A stretch of DNA of 64,000 nucleotides from an uncultured Fretibacterium sp. (GCA_946183145.1 CAMGZM010000012.1:1-64000), one strand, 5' to 3'; shown: positions 52,840-61,896, numbered from the stretch's first letter. Program-made: numbers and translations. Notes: generated from the sequence alone by a model not told the origin.

Positions 52840-52878
52840 GCAAAAAAAAACTCCCCCCGCTTTAATGGGAGGAGGAAT
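52840..52878 (-). terminator. terminator of the CsgG-like gene
   Basis: On the minus strand CTCCTCCCATT and GCGGGGGGAG form a stem followed by nine T. Confidence 0.88.
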
Positions 52879-52885
52879 ATTATTC

Positions 52886-53794
52886 TTATTTCTTTTTCCT
52901 GCGTGAGCGTGAATGAATCATTTTCTCGAAGTCGTCAGCGTTCTGTGATTCTGGTGAAGTTTCTGATGATGACGCGCCTATAGTCTGGGCTGATTCTTCC
53001 GGCTCTGAAGTTGTTTCGGAGATTTCCGGCTCCTTGTCAGCTTTCTTCTTTCTTGTGCGTGTTGATGATGATGATTTGCCTGATGTTTTGCCCCGGCTCT
53101 TTTTGCCTTTTTGACTGTTTTCGGCCTCAAAAATTTTCGTTAGAGTGTCGCGCCCTGTAAGCTCTTTCTCGATTTTAGGCGCAAGATCCATCGCGGCTTT
53201 TGTTATGGCTGTTCCCTCGATCCCGCCGAAATCGGAATTTTCGACACCAAAACCGTATGCCGTAAGCCCCGTGTCAGACTTTTCTGCAAGAGCCTCTGCC
53301 GCTTCAGCGAAAACTACCTCGCCCGTCTCTACTTTTACGACTCTCACATCAAGCGTGGCTTTCACTTTCTGCTTTGCCGTCCCTACAGAAATAGGGAGTC
53401 CGAATATCGGAACTGCCGCCCCGGATGCAGCCCGTGAAAGCTCCGTTATTGACCCCATCAGGATATATTCACACCCTGCGAGCTTGCCGATTTTTGCGGC
53501 TGTCTCATCGTCAAGAAGCGCGTACATTCCCAGCTTAAGCTCATTGGCTACGTCATCAAGCCTTTCACGCTCAACAAGCATAAGCCCTTTTGACTTGTAC
53601 AGGAAACGCCCGAAAATGTCGGATATTGACGCGGCCAGCTTGTCGGGTACGTCGTAAGTCTTGCTGTCAAACCTCATTATACCCAGCCTTGCGCGTCCTG
53701 GAATACCCGTATCATCAGCATATGACGAGGCCGCAAAAGACAAAGCAACAGCCAGGCACAAAACCATGCGGAACAGTCTGCCGTTCTTCAGCAT
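52886..53794 (-). CDS. CsgG/HfaB-like secreted protein with charged tail
   Basis: 302 residues. Signal peptide (residues 1-26, cut near SSYA-DD), then a CsgG-like domain: LGIMRFDSK, GLMLVERERLDDVANELKL and AGCEYILMGSITEL are the family pattern also seen in LpoB-like proteins. The last 80 residues are a Ser/Lys/Glu-rich tail ending in basic residues, probably disordered. No lipobox is visible. May help form an outer-membrane secretion channel or sense the envelope. RBS AAGGAGAA. Confidence 0.78.
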   Translation of the reverse strand: MLKNGRLFRMVLCLAVALSFAASSYADDTGIPGRARLGIMRFDSKTYDVPDKLAASISDIFGRFLYKSKGLMLVERERLDDVANELKLGMYALLDDETAAKIGKLAGCEYILMGSITELSRAASGAAVPIFGLPISVGTAKQKVKATLDVRVVKVETGEVVFAEAAEALAEKSDTGLTAYGFGVENSDFGGIEGTAITKAAMDLAPKIEKELTGRDTLTKIFEAENSQKGKKSRGKTSGKSSSSTRTRKKKADKEPEISETTSEPEESAQTIGASSSETSPESQNADDFEKMIHSRSRRKKK

Positions 53795-53847
53795 AAAATA
53801 TTCTCCTTGTCTGTTTATATGGATTTAGGCAATTATAGCATAATACA

Positions 53848-53882
53848 AAAAGACTCCCCCCGTTTTATTGGGAGGAGCTAGA
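53848..53882 (-). terminator. gapA terminator
   Basis: On the minus strand CTCCTCCCAAT and ACGGGGGGAG form a stem followed by TCTTTTTG. Confidence 0.85.
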
Positions 53883-53901
53883 GAAATTACGTGAATGTGA
53901 T

Positions 53902-54915
53902 TTACTTAAGCTCTGAGAAGTACTTGATTGTGCGAACCATCTGGCATGTGTAGCTGTTCTCGTTGTCGTACCATGAAACTACCTGAACAAGCGTCATGTC
54001 ATCGCCTACGGGCTTGCACTTTGTCTGTGTCGCGTCAAAAATTGATCCTGCTGTGCTGTCAATAATGTCGGATGAAACGATCTCGTCTGTGTTGTACTCG
54101 AATGACTCTGTTTCTTCCTTCTTCATCTGCTCGTTGACCTGCTCTTTTGTCCATGTGCCTTTTACAACCGCGTCAAGGATTGTTGTTGAGCCTGTCGGTG
54201 TCGGGACTCTCTGCGCTGCTCCGTCAAGTTTCCCGGCTAATTCAGGAATTACGAGTCCGATAGCTTTTGCCGCGCCTGTTGAGTTCGGTACGATGTTGCA
54301 CGCCGCCGCTCTTGCCCTGCGCAAGTCGCCTTTGCGGTGAGGGCCGTCAAGAATCATCTGGTCGCCTGTGTAAGCGTGTACTGTCGTCATGAATCCTGAA
54401 ACGATAGGCGCAAGATCATTGAGGGCTTTTGCCATCGGTGCGAGGCAGTTTGTTGTGCATGATGCCGCTGAAATGATTGTGTCTGATGCTTTGAGTGTCT
54501 TGTGGTTTACGTTGTATACGATTGTCGGAAGGTCGTTGCCTGCGGGGGCGGAGATAACTACTTTGCGCGCGCCTGCTTTGATGTGGGCTTCAGCCTTTGC
54601 TTTTGACGCATAGAACCCGGAGCACTCTAACACTACGTCAACTTTCAGATCTCCCCAAGGAAGCTCCTCTGCTTTGGGCATTGCGTAAATTGTGATGGTC
54701 TTGCCGTCTACTGTGATTGTGCCTTTGTCATCGTCAAAGTCTACTTTGTGGGGGTAACGTCCGTGTGTCGTGTCGAACTTGAGAAGGTGAGCGAGCATTT
54801 TGGGTTTCACAAGGTCATTGATGGCGACGACTTCATAGCCTTCTGCGTCAAACATCTGGCGGAAAGCGAGTCTGCCGATTCTGCCGAAGCCGTTAATAGC
54901 AACTCTTACAGCCAT
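53902..54915 (-). CDS. gapA: glyceraldehyde-3-phosphate dehydrogenase
   Basis: Glycolytic NAD-dependent dehydrogenase, 337 residues. [13 protein letters not shown] binds [15 protein letters not shown] holds the catalytic cysteine near residue 155, and [13 protein letters not shown] is the C-terminal motif. RBS AGGAGGAAA. Single gene with its own terminator, so not in an operon with pgk here. Confidence 0.97.
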   Translation of the reverse strand: MAVRVAINGFGRIGRLAFRQMFDAEGYEVVAINDLVKPKMLAHLLKFDTTHGRYPHKVDFDDDKGTITVDGKTITIYAMPKAEELPWGDLKVDVVLECSGFYASKAKAEAHIKAGARKVVISAPAGNDLPTIVYNVNHKTLKASDTIISAASCTTNCLAPMAKALNDLAPIVSGFMTTVHAYTGDQMILDGPHRKGDLRRARAAACNIVPNSTGAAKAIGLVIPELAGKLDGAAQRVPTPTGSTTILDAVVKGTWTKEQVNEQMKKEETESFEYNTDEIVSSDIIDSTAGSIFDATQTKCKPVGDDMTLVQVVSWYDNENSYTCQMVRTIKYFSELK

Positions 54916-54990
54916 AATAAAAATTTCCTCCTGTTAATTCTTTGTGTGTGAATGCGGATATTATACAACAATTCAAGCGCAAGAAAAGCA

Positions 54991-55024
54991 AGAAAAAACC
55001 CGGCGTTTTGCACCGGGCTTTTAA
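54991..55024 (-). terminator. flagellin terminator
   Basis: On the minus strand AAGCCCGGTG and CGCCGGGTT form a stem followed by TTTTTC. Confidence 0.85.
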
Positions 55025-55068
55025 GGGTTGGAGTTTTATATGTGAGAAAATTTCTGCCGCTGTCTGAT

Positions 55069-57477
55069 TTAGCCCTGTAACAGGCTCATTACTGACTGCG
55101 GGAGCTGGTTCGCCTGAGCAAGCATACTCGTACCGCTCTGGTTGAGAATCTGAAGTTTCACGAAGTTCATCATTTCCTGCGCCATATCTGCGTCTCTGAT
55201 TCTGGACTCCGCCGCTGTCAGGTTCGTCATTGTCGTTGTCAGGTTCTCGCTTGTGTAGTCGAGTGCGTTCTGGTATGCACCGATTTTCGCGCGCTGCGAT
55301 GATACTTTGTTGATTGCCGCGTCAATCTGCCCGATTGCTTTCGATGCTGACTCGCGTGTCGTAACGTTGATGTTTGTTACGCCGAGTGATCCTGCTGACA
55401 TGTTGCCGATGTCTATTGCGATGTCTTCTCCCTCGTTCGCTCCGATCTGGAATACCGTTGAGCTGTCAACAAGGTGAATTATTGCCTCATACTGTGTGTC
55501 GTCAGGCTCAAGGATGAAATTCTTTTCGGCCTCGCTCCATTTTGCTTTGATGTTTGCGGTTGCGTCAAATTCGATGTCTACATTCGGGTGAAGGACTCCG
55601 ATTAATTTGTTGTCCGACACTTTTACGTTCGTTGCGCCCTGAATGGCGATTCCCGTGTGAGCGTCATATATCGATGCCCTGAATGCCGCCGTTGTGCCTT
55701 CTTTCACGGTGTTGAGCGCGAATGTGTTAATGAGGTCCTCATCTCCGCTAAACGTAAGCTCACCGCCGAGTCCTGGAAGAATTGACCTGAACATGAACGT
55801 GCCGGGTACTGTTTCGAGTCCCTGTGAGTCCTCATTGCCCTTCTCAACGAACGTGCAGAATTTGCTTGCGCCTGAGCCGTCAACATATTTCGCCTGGCCT
55901 AATTCCGTGCCGATTGCGTAGTTGAATTTCTCCTGAAGCTCGCGGATTGTGTCAGTCCCGTAAACTGTTACAGTTGCGCTCTTGCCGTCGCCCTGGTTGA
56001 TTGTGATAGTCTGAGGATTCTCAAGCATGAACACGCCGGACGAGTTCCAGAAAATATTGAGGTCGCGGAGTTTTGTGTCAAGAGTCGCTGTCTTGCCGAT
56101 ATACGCTGCTGTGAATGAAGCTAGTTTGTCGCCGTTTGCTGCGGCAGCTGCGTCTGTCGTGAAACTGTCAGTTGTCGTGAGGATAATATCACCGTCATAC
56201 ACAGTACCGTTTTCACCGTTGAGATAAAAATTGCGGAAATGGATTTCTTTGCTGTCAAGGGCATTGTTTGGGTCAAGGCCGAATGTTACAGCACTTCCGC
56301 CCGTATAGGTTCCATCTGTAGCGCATGTAACAGTAGCCGGATCAGTACCCCATTTGCTTGGCCAGTTCTCGTCCTGCGTTCCTGAGACTGCTACGCCTAT
56401 AGTGCCGGTTGCGGTGAAATTGTAGACGAACTTTGTGCCGACTTCGATGTTGTCAATCTGAGTAGTATCAAGCGTAATTGTACACGCTTTATCCTTGCCT
56501 GTGCCTAAACCGAGTTTTTCTCCTACATCTGTTCCTCCGCTGGTTACTATGATTTCGTCCTCAAGATAATTTGACACATTGCCGTCAGTGCCAAGTACGT
56601 TTGAAGTTGCGCGTAGTGTTACGCTCGTGTTGTCCGCTGCTTTCGACACGACTTCAAAGAGAACATTTGCGTTTGCTGTCTGGCTGTTATCACCTGTGAA
56701 CGCAATAGCAGGAGTCGTTAATATATCCTCTAAGCCTGCATTGTAGAATCCTGTCAATACAGGTGCTCCCGCTGCTGCTGCTGCCTTAGTAACCGTGTAA
56801 TCCGCCGCCGGAAGGTTGTCAACCGTAACATTCTGAATGCCCTTGTCCACAACCATATCCGTGATTACATTCGGGTGCTTGATCGTCATAACGGCTGACT
56901 TCTGCACCTGACCCGTTCCTGTCTGGCTCGGATCAACGTTCACCGTGATTTTGTAGTTGCCCTCAAAGGATTTCTTCTGCCCGAACTGGTCAATCTCCCT
57001 CAGTGAACCGCGCACGTATACTTTCACGCTCTGATTGCTCGATGAGGTTATACCCGCCGAGGAGCCGTCAAGAAGCCTCTTTTTGTTGAACTGTGTCGTC
57101 TTCGCTATTCTGTCTATCTGGTCTTCAAGCTGATCTATTTCCAGCTGTATATAGCTTCTGTCCTGTGCTGTAAGTGTGTCGTTGCTGGCCTGAACCGCAA
57201 GCTCGCGCATTCTCTGAAGCATTGAGTTCGTCTCGCCTAACGCGCCTTCCGCAACCTGAAGCATTGATGTAGCGTCCTGTGTGTTTCTGATTGCTACTTC
57301 AAGGCCGGAAATCTGTGCGCGCATTTTCTCGGAGATTGCGAATCCTGCTGCGTCATCTGCGGCTGAATTTATGCGGAGTCCTGTTGAAAGTTTCTGTATG
57401 GACTTCTCCATCGCGCTGTTGGTGCTGTTCAGCGAGTTATACGCCGTGAGCGCGGGTATGTTGTGATATATCCTCAT
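55069..57477 (-). CDS. fliC: flagellin, large form
   Basis: 802 residues, much longer than the usual 280-500. The D0/D1 N-terminal part (residues 1 to about 150) has IQKLSTGLRINSAADDAAGFAIS split across the family motif, and the C-terminal part ends with MMNFVKLQILNQSGTSMLAQ and NQLPQSVMSLLQG. Between lie some 500 residues of Thr/Asp-rich beta-type sequence, the surface-exposed D2/D3 region. RBS GCAGGAGG; a sigma-28 type promoter lies upstream. No other flagellar genes are in the window. Confidence 0.95.
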   Translation of the reverse strand: MRIYHNIPALTAYNSLNSTNSAMEKSIQKLSTGLRINSAADDAAGFAISEKMRAQISGLEVAIRNTQDATSMLQVAEGALGETNSMLQRMRELAVQASNDTLTAQDRSYIQLEIDQLEDQIDRIAKTTQFNKKRLLDGSSAGITSSSNQSVKVYVRGSLREIDQFGQKKSFEGNYKITVNVDPSQTGTGQVQKSAVMTIKHPNVITDMVVDKGIQNVTVDNLPAADYTVTKAAAAAGAPVLTGFYNAGLEDILTTPAIAFTGDNSQTANANVLFEVVSKAADNTSVTLRATSNVLGTDGNVSNYLEDEIIVTSGGTDVGEKLGLGTGKDKACTITLDTTQIDNIEVGTKFVYNFTATGTIGVAVSGTQDENWPSKWGTDPATVTCATDGTYTGGSAVTFGLDPNNALDSKEIHFRNFYLNGENGTVYDGDIILTTTDSFTTDAAAAANGDKLASFTAAYIGKTATLDTKLRDLNIFWNSSGVFMLENPQTITINQGDGKSATVTVYGTDTIRELQEKFNYAIGTELGQAKYVDGSGASKFCTFVEKGNEDSQGLETVPGTFMFRSILPGLGGELTFSGDEDLINTFALNTVKEGTTAAFRASIYDAHTGIAIQGATNVKVSDNKLIGVLHPNVDIEFDATANIKAKWSEAEKNFILEPDDTQYEAIIHLVDSSTVFQIGANEGEDIAIDIGNMSAGSLGVTNINVTTRESASKAIGQIDAAINKVSSQRAKIGAYQNALDYTSENLTTTMTNLTAAESRIRDADMAQEMMNFVKLQILNQSGTSMLAQANQLPQSVMSLLQG

Positions 57478-57583
57478 CGTTATAAGCCTCCTGCAAACGG
57501 GAATTTTTCCCCGTCTCTCAATTTTTTGTTTCGTGCTGCATTCCTTTGCAGTGTTATCGGCTTCCCTGCCCTCACACGTTATA

Positions 57584-57609
57584 TATCGGCCTGCGAGTCT
57601 GAGACTTTA
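57584..57609 (-). promoter_or_regulatory. sigma-28 type flagellin promoter
   Basis: On the minus strand TAAA is followed after 14-15 bases by GCCGATAT, close to the flagellar sigma factor consensus TAAA-N15-GCCGATAA, about 100 bases before the flagellin start. Confidence 0.75.
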
Positions 57610-57628
57610 ATTTGTGAATGGCGTTGAT

Positions 57629-57656
57629 TTGACATTGGCGCGAAATTTGGTATTAT
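57629..57656 (+). promoter_or_regulatory. tRNA-Val promoter
   Basis: TTGACA (57629-57634) and TATTAT (57651-57656) with a 16-bp spacer, 21 bases before the tRNA. Confidence 0.8.
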
Positions 57657-57676
57657 ACCTTTCGTTTTGCCTTTAC

Positions 57677-57748
57677 GGGTGGTTAGTTCAGAGGTAGAAC
57701 GCTTCCTTGACACGGAAGAGGTCAGAAGTTCGATTCTTCTATCACCCA
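57677..57748 (+). tRNA. tRNA-Val (anticodon GAC)
   Basis: Acceptor arms GGGTGGT and ATCACCC with discriminator A. Anticodon loop TTGACAC within CTTCC/GGAAG gives GAC. T-loop TTCGATT. CCA not encoded. Own promoter and terminator, so a solitary tRNA unit. Confidence 0.95.
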
Positions 57749-57754
57749 TAAAAA

Positions 57755-57795
57755 TTTGGAGACTTGCTTTTAACGGCAGGTCTCTTTTTTTTTTG
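57755..57795 (+). terminator. tRNA-Val terminator
   Basis: AGACTTGC and GCAGGTCT form a perfect stem followed by ten T. Confidence 0.9.
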
Positions 57796-57954
57796 TGCTG
57801 AAAATTTTATGTGAGTCATATTTTTGTTACGGTGTTGTTGTTGTGAAAAAATTTTCTGCAATGCTTCTCGTTGTCAAAGGTTAATGGGAATTTTTGTAGC
57901 TGTAAAGGTAGCTGTAAAATTTTTGTGAATGAGATTGCGTTTTGAGTCCGTAAA

Positions 57955-58054
57955 GATTCTGAGGGCGGTTTATTTCTGACATTTTGAGGATTGCGGGCGC
58001 GGTTTGTCTTTTGCGTTTTAAGATTGCGGGTGCATTTTGTTTTTGACGGCTTAA
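57955..58054. repeat. degenerate 33-34 bp tandem repeats
   Basis: Three imperfect units start at 57955, 57989 and 58022, each beginning GATT(C/G)(T/C)G and followed by a T-rich stretch; a shorter fourth copy begins at about 57933. The 57796-58116 stretch has no convincing gene; a minus-strand frame through it is low-complexity and repetitive. Confidence 0.6.
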
Positions 58055-58055
58055 G

Positions 58056-58105
58056 AATTAGAGTCTCAAAATCAAATGAGCGGTTCGATTCTGAGACTCT
58101 TAATT
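58056..58105. repeat. long inverted repeat
   Basis: AATTAGAGTCTCAAAATC (58056-58073) and GATTCTGAGACTCTTAATT (58087-58105) are complementary apart from one mismatch and one bulge. It lies just past the stop of the minus-strand gene at 58117 but lacks a proper T-run. Confidence 0.75.
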
Positions 58106-58116
58106 TCAAGCGGCAA

Positions 58117-58551
58117 TTATGATTTCATTTCTTCAACGAGAGAATACAGCTTGCGTACGGATTCTTCTTTGTCGTTCATCGATTGTATTTCGTGATAACG
58201 CGCTTCATATCCGGATAATTTTCCGGCGGCCATGTCCTGAGTCAGGCGGGTATATTCTGCGGTCAAATCTTCCGTCCAAATTCTTAGGCTGTCAGGGAAA
58301 ATCACATCAAACTCAAAATCTTCTGTCCTGCGCTCTAATTCTTCTTCAATTTCTGCGCGTTCGTCTTCTGTGAGGGGCGAATCACCTTCATCAAGCAGCA
58401 AATCAGCTTCAGGCGGATAAAGCAGAATATTGCGGATATTGTTCGACGGGTTGAAGTAATCTTTCACATACTCCCTTGGGAAATCTTCTTCCCACGATAA
58501 TGAAACGGAATAATCACGGATATTAACGCTTATGTTGATTTTGTATTTCAC
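58117..58551 (-). CDS. conserved-looking protein of unknown function
   Basis: 144 residues from a GTG at 58551 supported by GGAAGGTGA; the frame extends 11 codons upstream. The N-terminal third is beta-rich, the middle is strongly acidic (LTEDERAEIEEELERR) and the C-terminal third is helical, possibly coiled coil. No signal peptide or membrane segment, and no family recognised. It lies downstream of the khpB terminator and so seems to be its own unit. Confidence 0.65.
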   Translation of the reverse strand: MKYKINISVNIRDYSVSLSWEEDFPREYVKDYFNPSNNIRNILLYPPEADLLLDEGDSPLTEDERAEIEEELERRTEDFEFDVIFPDSLRIWTEDLTAEYTRLTQDMAAGKLSGYEARYHEIQSMNDKEESVRKLYSLVEEMKS

Positions 58552-58583
58552 GGTATCACCTTCCCTGCTGAAAATATAGCACA

Positions 58584-58620
58584 AAAAAAATACCCTCAGT
58601 TTTTAGGCTGAAGGTATTAA
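58584..58620 (-). terminator. terminator of the rpmH-khpB operon
   Basis: On the minus strand AATACCTTCAGCC and CTGAGGGTATT pair in a hairpin followed by eight T. Confidence 0.88.
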
Positions 58621-58629
58621 TTTCGTCCG

Positions 58630-59421
58630 TTAATCTTGTTCCTGAGTCCCGGGATTATCGCGGCGGTTTCTGTTTCGTCTTCTGGGATAACGGCTCGGAA
58701 TTGGGTTTCTTGCGTTCATTTTCTCGGTTAATTCCCTCTGAGCGCGTATTCTCATTGTCGCGGGGCCGGGCATCCTGACTTCTTCCGGCTCAAATTTCGG
58801 AATGATTACGACTTTACGCGAGGGAGATTCGCCGACTGACTCGGTCGTAACGTCATTGCGATTCTTCAGCGTCGTGTGAATTACCCAGCGTTCCCACGAT
58901 GCCATAGGATCTAATCTCACGGGACGGCCATACTTCACCGCCTGACGTGCTGTAGCTTCCGCGAGTCTCTCAAGGCTCTTTGTCCTTCTCGCACGGTAAC
59001 CGCATGAGTCGATTTTGAGTCTCGGTTCGCTCTTCGGGTCTCTCAGCGCAAGATTCACTATGTACTCCATACCCTTCAACGCATCACCGTAACGCCCTAC
59101 AACGTAATCCGCTGAGTCCTCGCCCTGAATGTCAAGCATATTTCTTTCAGTCTCAGACATAACCGAATGTGCGTCAAAATCCATCAGCCTCAAAATTTCG
59201 TCAACAAACTCTCTTCCACGCTCCATAATGTCGGGCCGGGCGTTTGCTGTAACCTCAACGCGGATTTTCTTTGTCCCGAAAAGTCCCAAGAACCCCTCTC
59301 GCTCGCTTCCGGTAATTTCCGCGTGCAAATCCTCAACAGGCAGCTTCCATTGACGCGATGCCTCGTTAAGTGCCTCCTGTATGTCAGAAACTTCAAGCGT
59401 TATTTTTCTTTCCTGAATCAT
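58630..59421 (-). CDS. khpB: RNA-binding protein KhpB/Jag
   Basis: 263 residues: Jag N-terminal domain (IQEALNEASRQW to GLFGTKKIRVEV), KH domain with GRYGDALKGMEYIVNLAL, and an R3H-like domain around the GYRARRTKSLERLAE helix. The C-terminus is an Arg/Asn-rich tail. Partners KhpA in RNA binding and affects cell shape in other bacteria. The start overlaps the yidC stop (ATGA), so it is co-translated with the insertase, the standard rpmH-rnpA-yidD-yidC-jag order. Confidence 0.92.
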   Translation of the reverse strand: MIQERKITLEVSDIQEALNEASRQWKLPVEDLHAEITGSEREGFLGLFGTKKIRVEVTANARPDIMERGREFVDEILRLMDFDAHSVMSETERNMLDIQGEDSADYVVGRYGDALKGMEYIVNLALRDPKSEPRLKIDSCGYRARRTKSLERLAEATARQAVKYGRPVRLDPMASWERWVIHTTLKNRNDVTTESVGESPSRKVVIIPKFEPEEVRMPGPATMRIRAQRELTEKMNARNPIPSRYPRRRNRNRRDNPGTQEQD

Positions 59422-60248
59422 TTTGTCTTTGGTTTCTCCTTATACAGCGTTGGCTTCTGGCTCATTTCCGCGCTCGTCTTCTTTGAGACTTTCAGCTGAT
59501 GAATTATTCCCATCAATGACGATACGCCCCAATACAGCAAGACTCCTCCCGGAAGCCCGAAACATATAAACGTCAGGAACAGTGGCATAAACCAGTTCAT
59601 CATGGCCATCTGCGAATTTCCCGCGCTCGTCAAGTGCTGCTGAAGCCATGTCAGATAGGCGATAAGTATCAGCAGTATGAAGTTGAAGATCCATGTCCCT
59701 ATATGCGAGAAGAGAAGACTCAGATTCGTGAATGATGAGAGAAATACCATGATAAACCCGAGCTGCTCATCAGGAATCCTCACGCCGGACTCATCAACAA
59801 GATTCAGGGCCTCCGAAACCGTCGTAAGAACACTCCCGCCCAAGTTCACGCCGAGAAATGTTACGTTCGTGAATGCCTCTGTCTTTGTGAGGTCATATAA
59901 CACGCCGTAAAGAAGTATGAATATCGGAAGCTGTATTATTAACGGAAGGCAGCCGCTCGCGGGGTTGACCTGGTTGTCTTTGTAGAGATTCATTGTCTCT
60001 TGGTTGAGCCTGTCTTTGTCGTCCGCGTATTTCTCCTGCAAAACTTTAAGCTGCGGCTGTAATTTCTGCATTTTCTCCATGCTCTTCATCTGCTTTGCGG
60101 TCAATGGGTGCATTAAGAGACGGACGAGAAGAGTCAGGACGATTATCGCGAGTCCCCACGCGAAATTTGTACCTATTCCGATTGATGTTATGCCGCCGTG
60201 AATTGTCTCAAGCAATCCCAGCAGCAACGCTTTTGCTTGTGCCCACAT
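59418..60248 (-). CDS. yidC: membrane protein insertase YidC/Oxa1
   Basis: 276 residues, short form without the large periplasmic P1 domain found in most Gram-negative YidC proteins. Helices follow the Oxa1 core, with PLTAKQMKSMEKMQKLQPQ in the cytoplasmic loop and PIFILLYGVLYDL. The C-terminal segment GLPGGVLLYWGVSSLMGI is typical. Inserts membrane proteins with or without SecYEG. Three bases after yidD. Confidence 0.93.
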   Translation of the reverse strand: MWAQAKALLLGLLETIHGGITSIGIGTNFAWGLAIIVLTLLVRLLMHPLTAKQMKSMEKMQKLQPQLKVLQEKYADDKDRLNQETMNLYKDNQVNPASGCLPLIIQLPIFILLYGVLYDLTKTEAFTNVTFLGVNLGGSVLTTVSEALNLVDESGVRIPDEQLGFIMVFLSSFTNLSLLFSHIGTWIFNFILLILIAYLTWLQQHLTSAGNSQMAMMNWFMPLFLTFICFGLPGGVLLYWGVSSLMGIIHQLKVSKKTSAEMSQKPTLYKEKPKTK

Positions 60249-60251
60249 GTT

Positions 60252-60485
60252 TTACTGTTTCACCTCTCGTAATTTTTTCGGCGGAAGGTCAACGCCCCCC
60301 GGATTCCAGAACCCGCACTTGAGAATCCTTTTCACCGTCAGCAGAGTCCCGCGCAAAAATCCCCATTCCTCGTAAACACTTATTGCATAGTTTGAGCATG
60401 ACGGATAAAAGCGGCAGTTGTTCCCTAAATATGGTGAGATTAGATTCTGGTAAATGCGGATTAATGTTACTGCGATGTGCTTCAT
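60252..60485 (-). CDS. yidD: membrane protein insertion efficiency factor YidD
   Basis: 77 residues with the family core YQNLISPYLGNNCRFYPSCS and YAISV, including conserved cysteines, and the C-terminal NPGGVD. Peripheral membrane protein aiding insertion. The ATG overlaps the rnpA stop (ATGA). Confidence 0.94.
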   Translation of the reverse strand: MKHIAVTLIRIYQNLISPYLGNNCRFYPSCSNYAISVYEEWGFLRGTLLTVKRILKCGFWNPGGVDLPPKKLREVKQ

Positions 60486-60820
60486 GATGTGATTAGTTTC
60501 CTGCGTGCCATAAGGGACTCTAGCTCGCGCTGAATGTCGGTTGATTTCGATGACAGTCCTTTTGTCTGAAGCGTCAGCACTATCTTCATTCCTGAGATTA
60601 TGCGGCCTGATATTTGCCTGAAAGCCTCGCGCATTATCCTGCGTCCCCTCGTTCGTATGTGCGCTTTTCCCTGGCGTTTTCCGACAGCGCAGCCGAATTT
60701 TATTCCCCCGTCATTGTCCCGCAAATACAATATCCGCACCAGTTCACCGTTTATGCGTGTTCCAGTGCGGAATATCTCATCAAACTCACGGCCTTTTCTC
60801 AGCCTTGAGACTTTAAGCAC
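60482..60820 (-). CDS. rnpA: RNase P protein component
   Basis: About 112 residues from the GTG at 60820 that overlaps the end of rpmH by eight bases. [14 protein letters not shown] is the conserved N-terminus, and [23 protein letters not shown] holds the RNR-like RNA-binding region. The frame stays open to a GTG at 60886 inside rpmH, which would add 22 residues. Binds rnpB, which lies 15 kb away in this window. Confidence 0.9.
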   Translation of the reverse strand: MLKVSRLRKGREFDEIFRTGTRINGELVRILYLRDNDGGIKFGCAVGKRQGKAHIRTRGRRIMREAFRQISGRIISGMKIVLTLQTKGLSSKSTDIQRELESLMARRKLITS

Positions 60821-60953
60821 GTGTGAGGAATTTGCGTCCTTTGCGCCTTCTGTTGCGGAGAATTTTGCGCCCTGACGGTGTTTCACTGCGGGCGAGAAAT
60901 CCTATCTTGCGTTTTCTGGGTAATTTGTGGGGCTGAAATGTTCCCTTCTTCAT
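60813..60953 (-). CDS. rpmH: 50S ribosomal protein L34
   Basis: 46 residues, family length: [19 protein letters not shown], then a short [12 protein letters not shown] and basic tail. The QPHK and RKR motifs are conserved; the usual THGF turn is changed to IGF. It starts behind GGAGTAG and overlaps rnpA. First gene of the operon. Confidence 0.93.
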   Translation of the reverse strand: MKKGTFQPHKLPRKRKIGFLARSETPSGRKILRNRRRKGRKFLTRA

Positions 60954-61044
60954 GAACTGGCTACTCCTTTGTGAAATGAAATGATTGCCGAATTATAGCA
61001 CAGTGAAAATTTAGTGTACAATGACGGCTCAAGGGGGAATCACG

Positions 61045-61896
61045 TTGAAACAATTTATTATCGTTACGGGCATGAGCGGAGCAGGAAAGACGATGACCCT
61101 GAAAGTGCTTGAGGATTTCGGCTTCATTACGATCGACAATCTTCCGCCGAAATTATTGCCTCAGCTTTTCGCATTGCTTGAGAAATCTGACGCGCGCGGT
61201 GTAGTTGTTACGGTTGATGTACGCAATGTGAACGGCGATTTTGTGAAAGTCATTGATGAAGTTTCAGACGCTTGGCAAGGCACGGTAAAAGTTTTGTTCC
61301 TCACAGCGTCCGATGAAGAATTGTTGCGTCGTTACGAAAGGACTCGCCGCGTTCATCCTCTGGGCAAAGGACTCTCAATGCGTGAAAGTATACGCGCAGA
61401 ACGTGAAATGCTTGCGCCCGTCCTCGACAAAGCAGACATAGTGATTGATACGTCAATGATGGATCTTCATCAGCACCGTGAAAGGCTCGTGCGTGAATTT
61501 TTCGGGAATGACGGAGGAGTCTCAATCATAATTTCATCATTCGGATACAAGTACGGAGTTCCGCAAGATGCTAGCTACGTGTTTGATGTTCGCTGCCTTC
61601 CGAATCCGTATTACGTTGACTCGCTGAAAGACTTAACGGGAAAAGACAAGGCGGTCAAAGATTACCTGCTTCAGTTTGACGAGACCGAAAAATTTTTGGA
61701 GCTTGTGAAGAAATTTCTTGACTTTGCGATTCCTCAATTCCTGAGCAATGTTAGAGGGCAGCTTCATGTTGCAATCGGCTGTACTGGCGGCCGTCATCGT
61801 TCTGTTGCTGTCGCTGAATGGCTCGGAGAATACTGCGCCTCAAAGTACGAGGGAGTAAGCGTAATTCACAGGGACAAAGGGCACGGCGCGAAATGA
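61045..61896 (+). CDS. rapZ: RNase adapter protein RapZ
   Basis: 283 residues from TTG 61045 (AAGGGGG upstream; an ATG at 61021 is also in frame). Walker A GMSGAGKT, IDNLPPKLLP, the Walker B-like VVTVDVRN and the C-terminal IGCTGGRHRSVAVAEWL are RapZ hallmarks. It binds nucleotides and, in enterobacteria, directs RNase E to the GlmZ RNA; elsewhere its role differs. Translationally coupled to yvcK. Confidence 0.94.
   Translation: MKQFIIVTGMSGAGKTMTLKVLEDFGFITIDNLPPKLLPQLFALLEKSDARGVVVTVDVRNVNGDFVKVIDEVSDAWQGTVKVLFLTASDEELLRRYERTRRVHPLGKGLSMRESIRAEREMLAPVLDKADIVIDTSMMDLHQHRERLVREFFGNDGGVSIIISSFGYKYGVPQDASYVFDVRCLPNPYYVDSLKDLTGKDKAVKDYLLQFDETEKFLELVKKFLDFAIPQFLSNVRGQLHVAIGCTGGRHRSVAVAEWLGEYCASKYEGVSVIHRDKGHGAK

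Noticed and set aside
57816-58109. Minus-strand frame of 97 codons after tRNA-Val
   Set aside because: Low-complexity, made of the 33-bp repeats and the inverted repeat; no ribosome binding site and no recognisable domain.
60954-61044. Replication origin next to rpmH
   Set aside because: rpmH is often near dnaA and oriC, but no DnaA-box cluster, AT-rich unwinding region or dnaA/dnaN is seen; rapZ follows directly.
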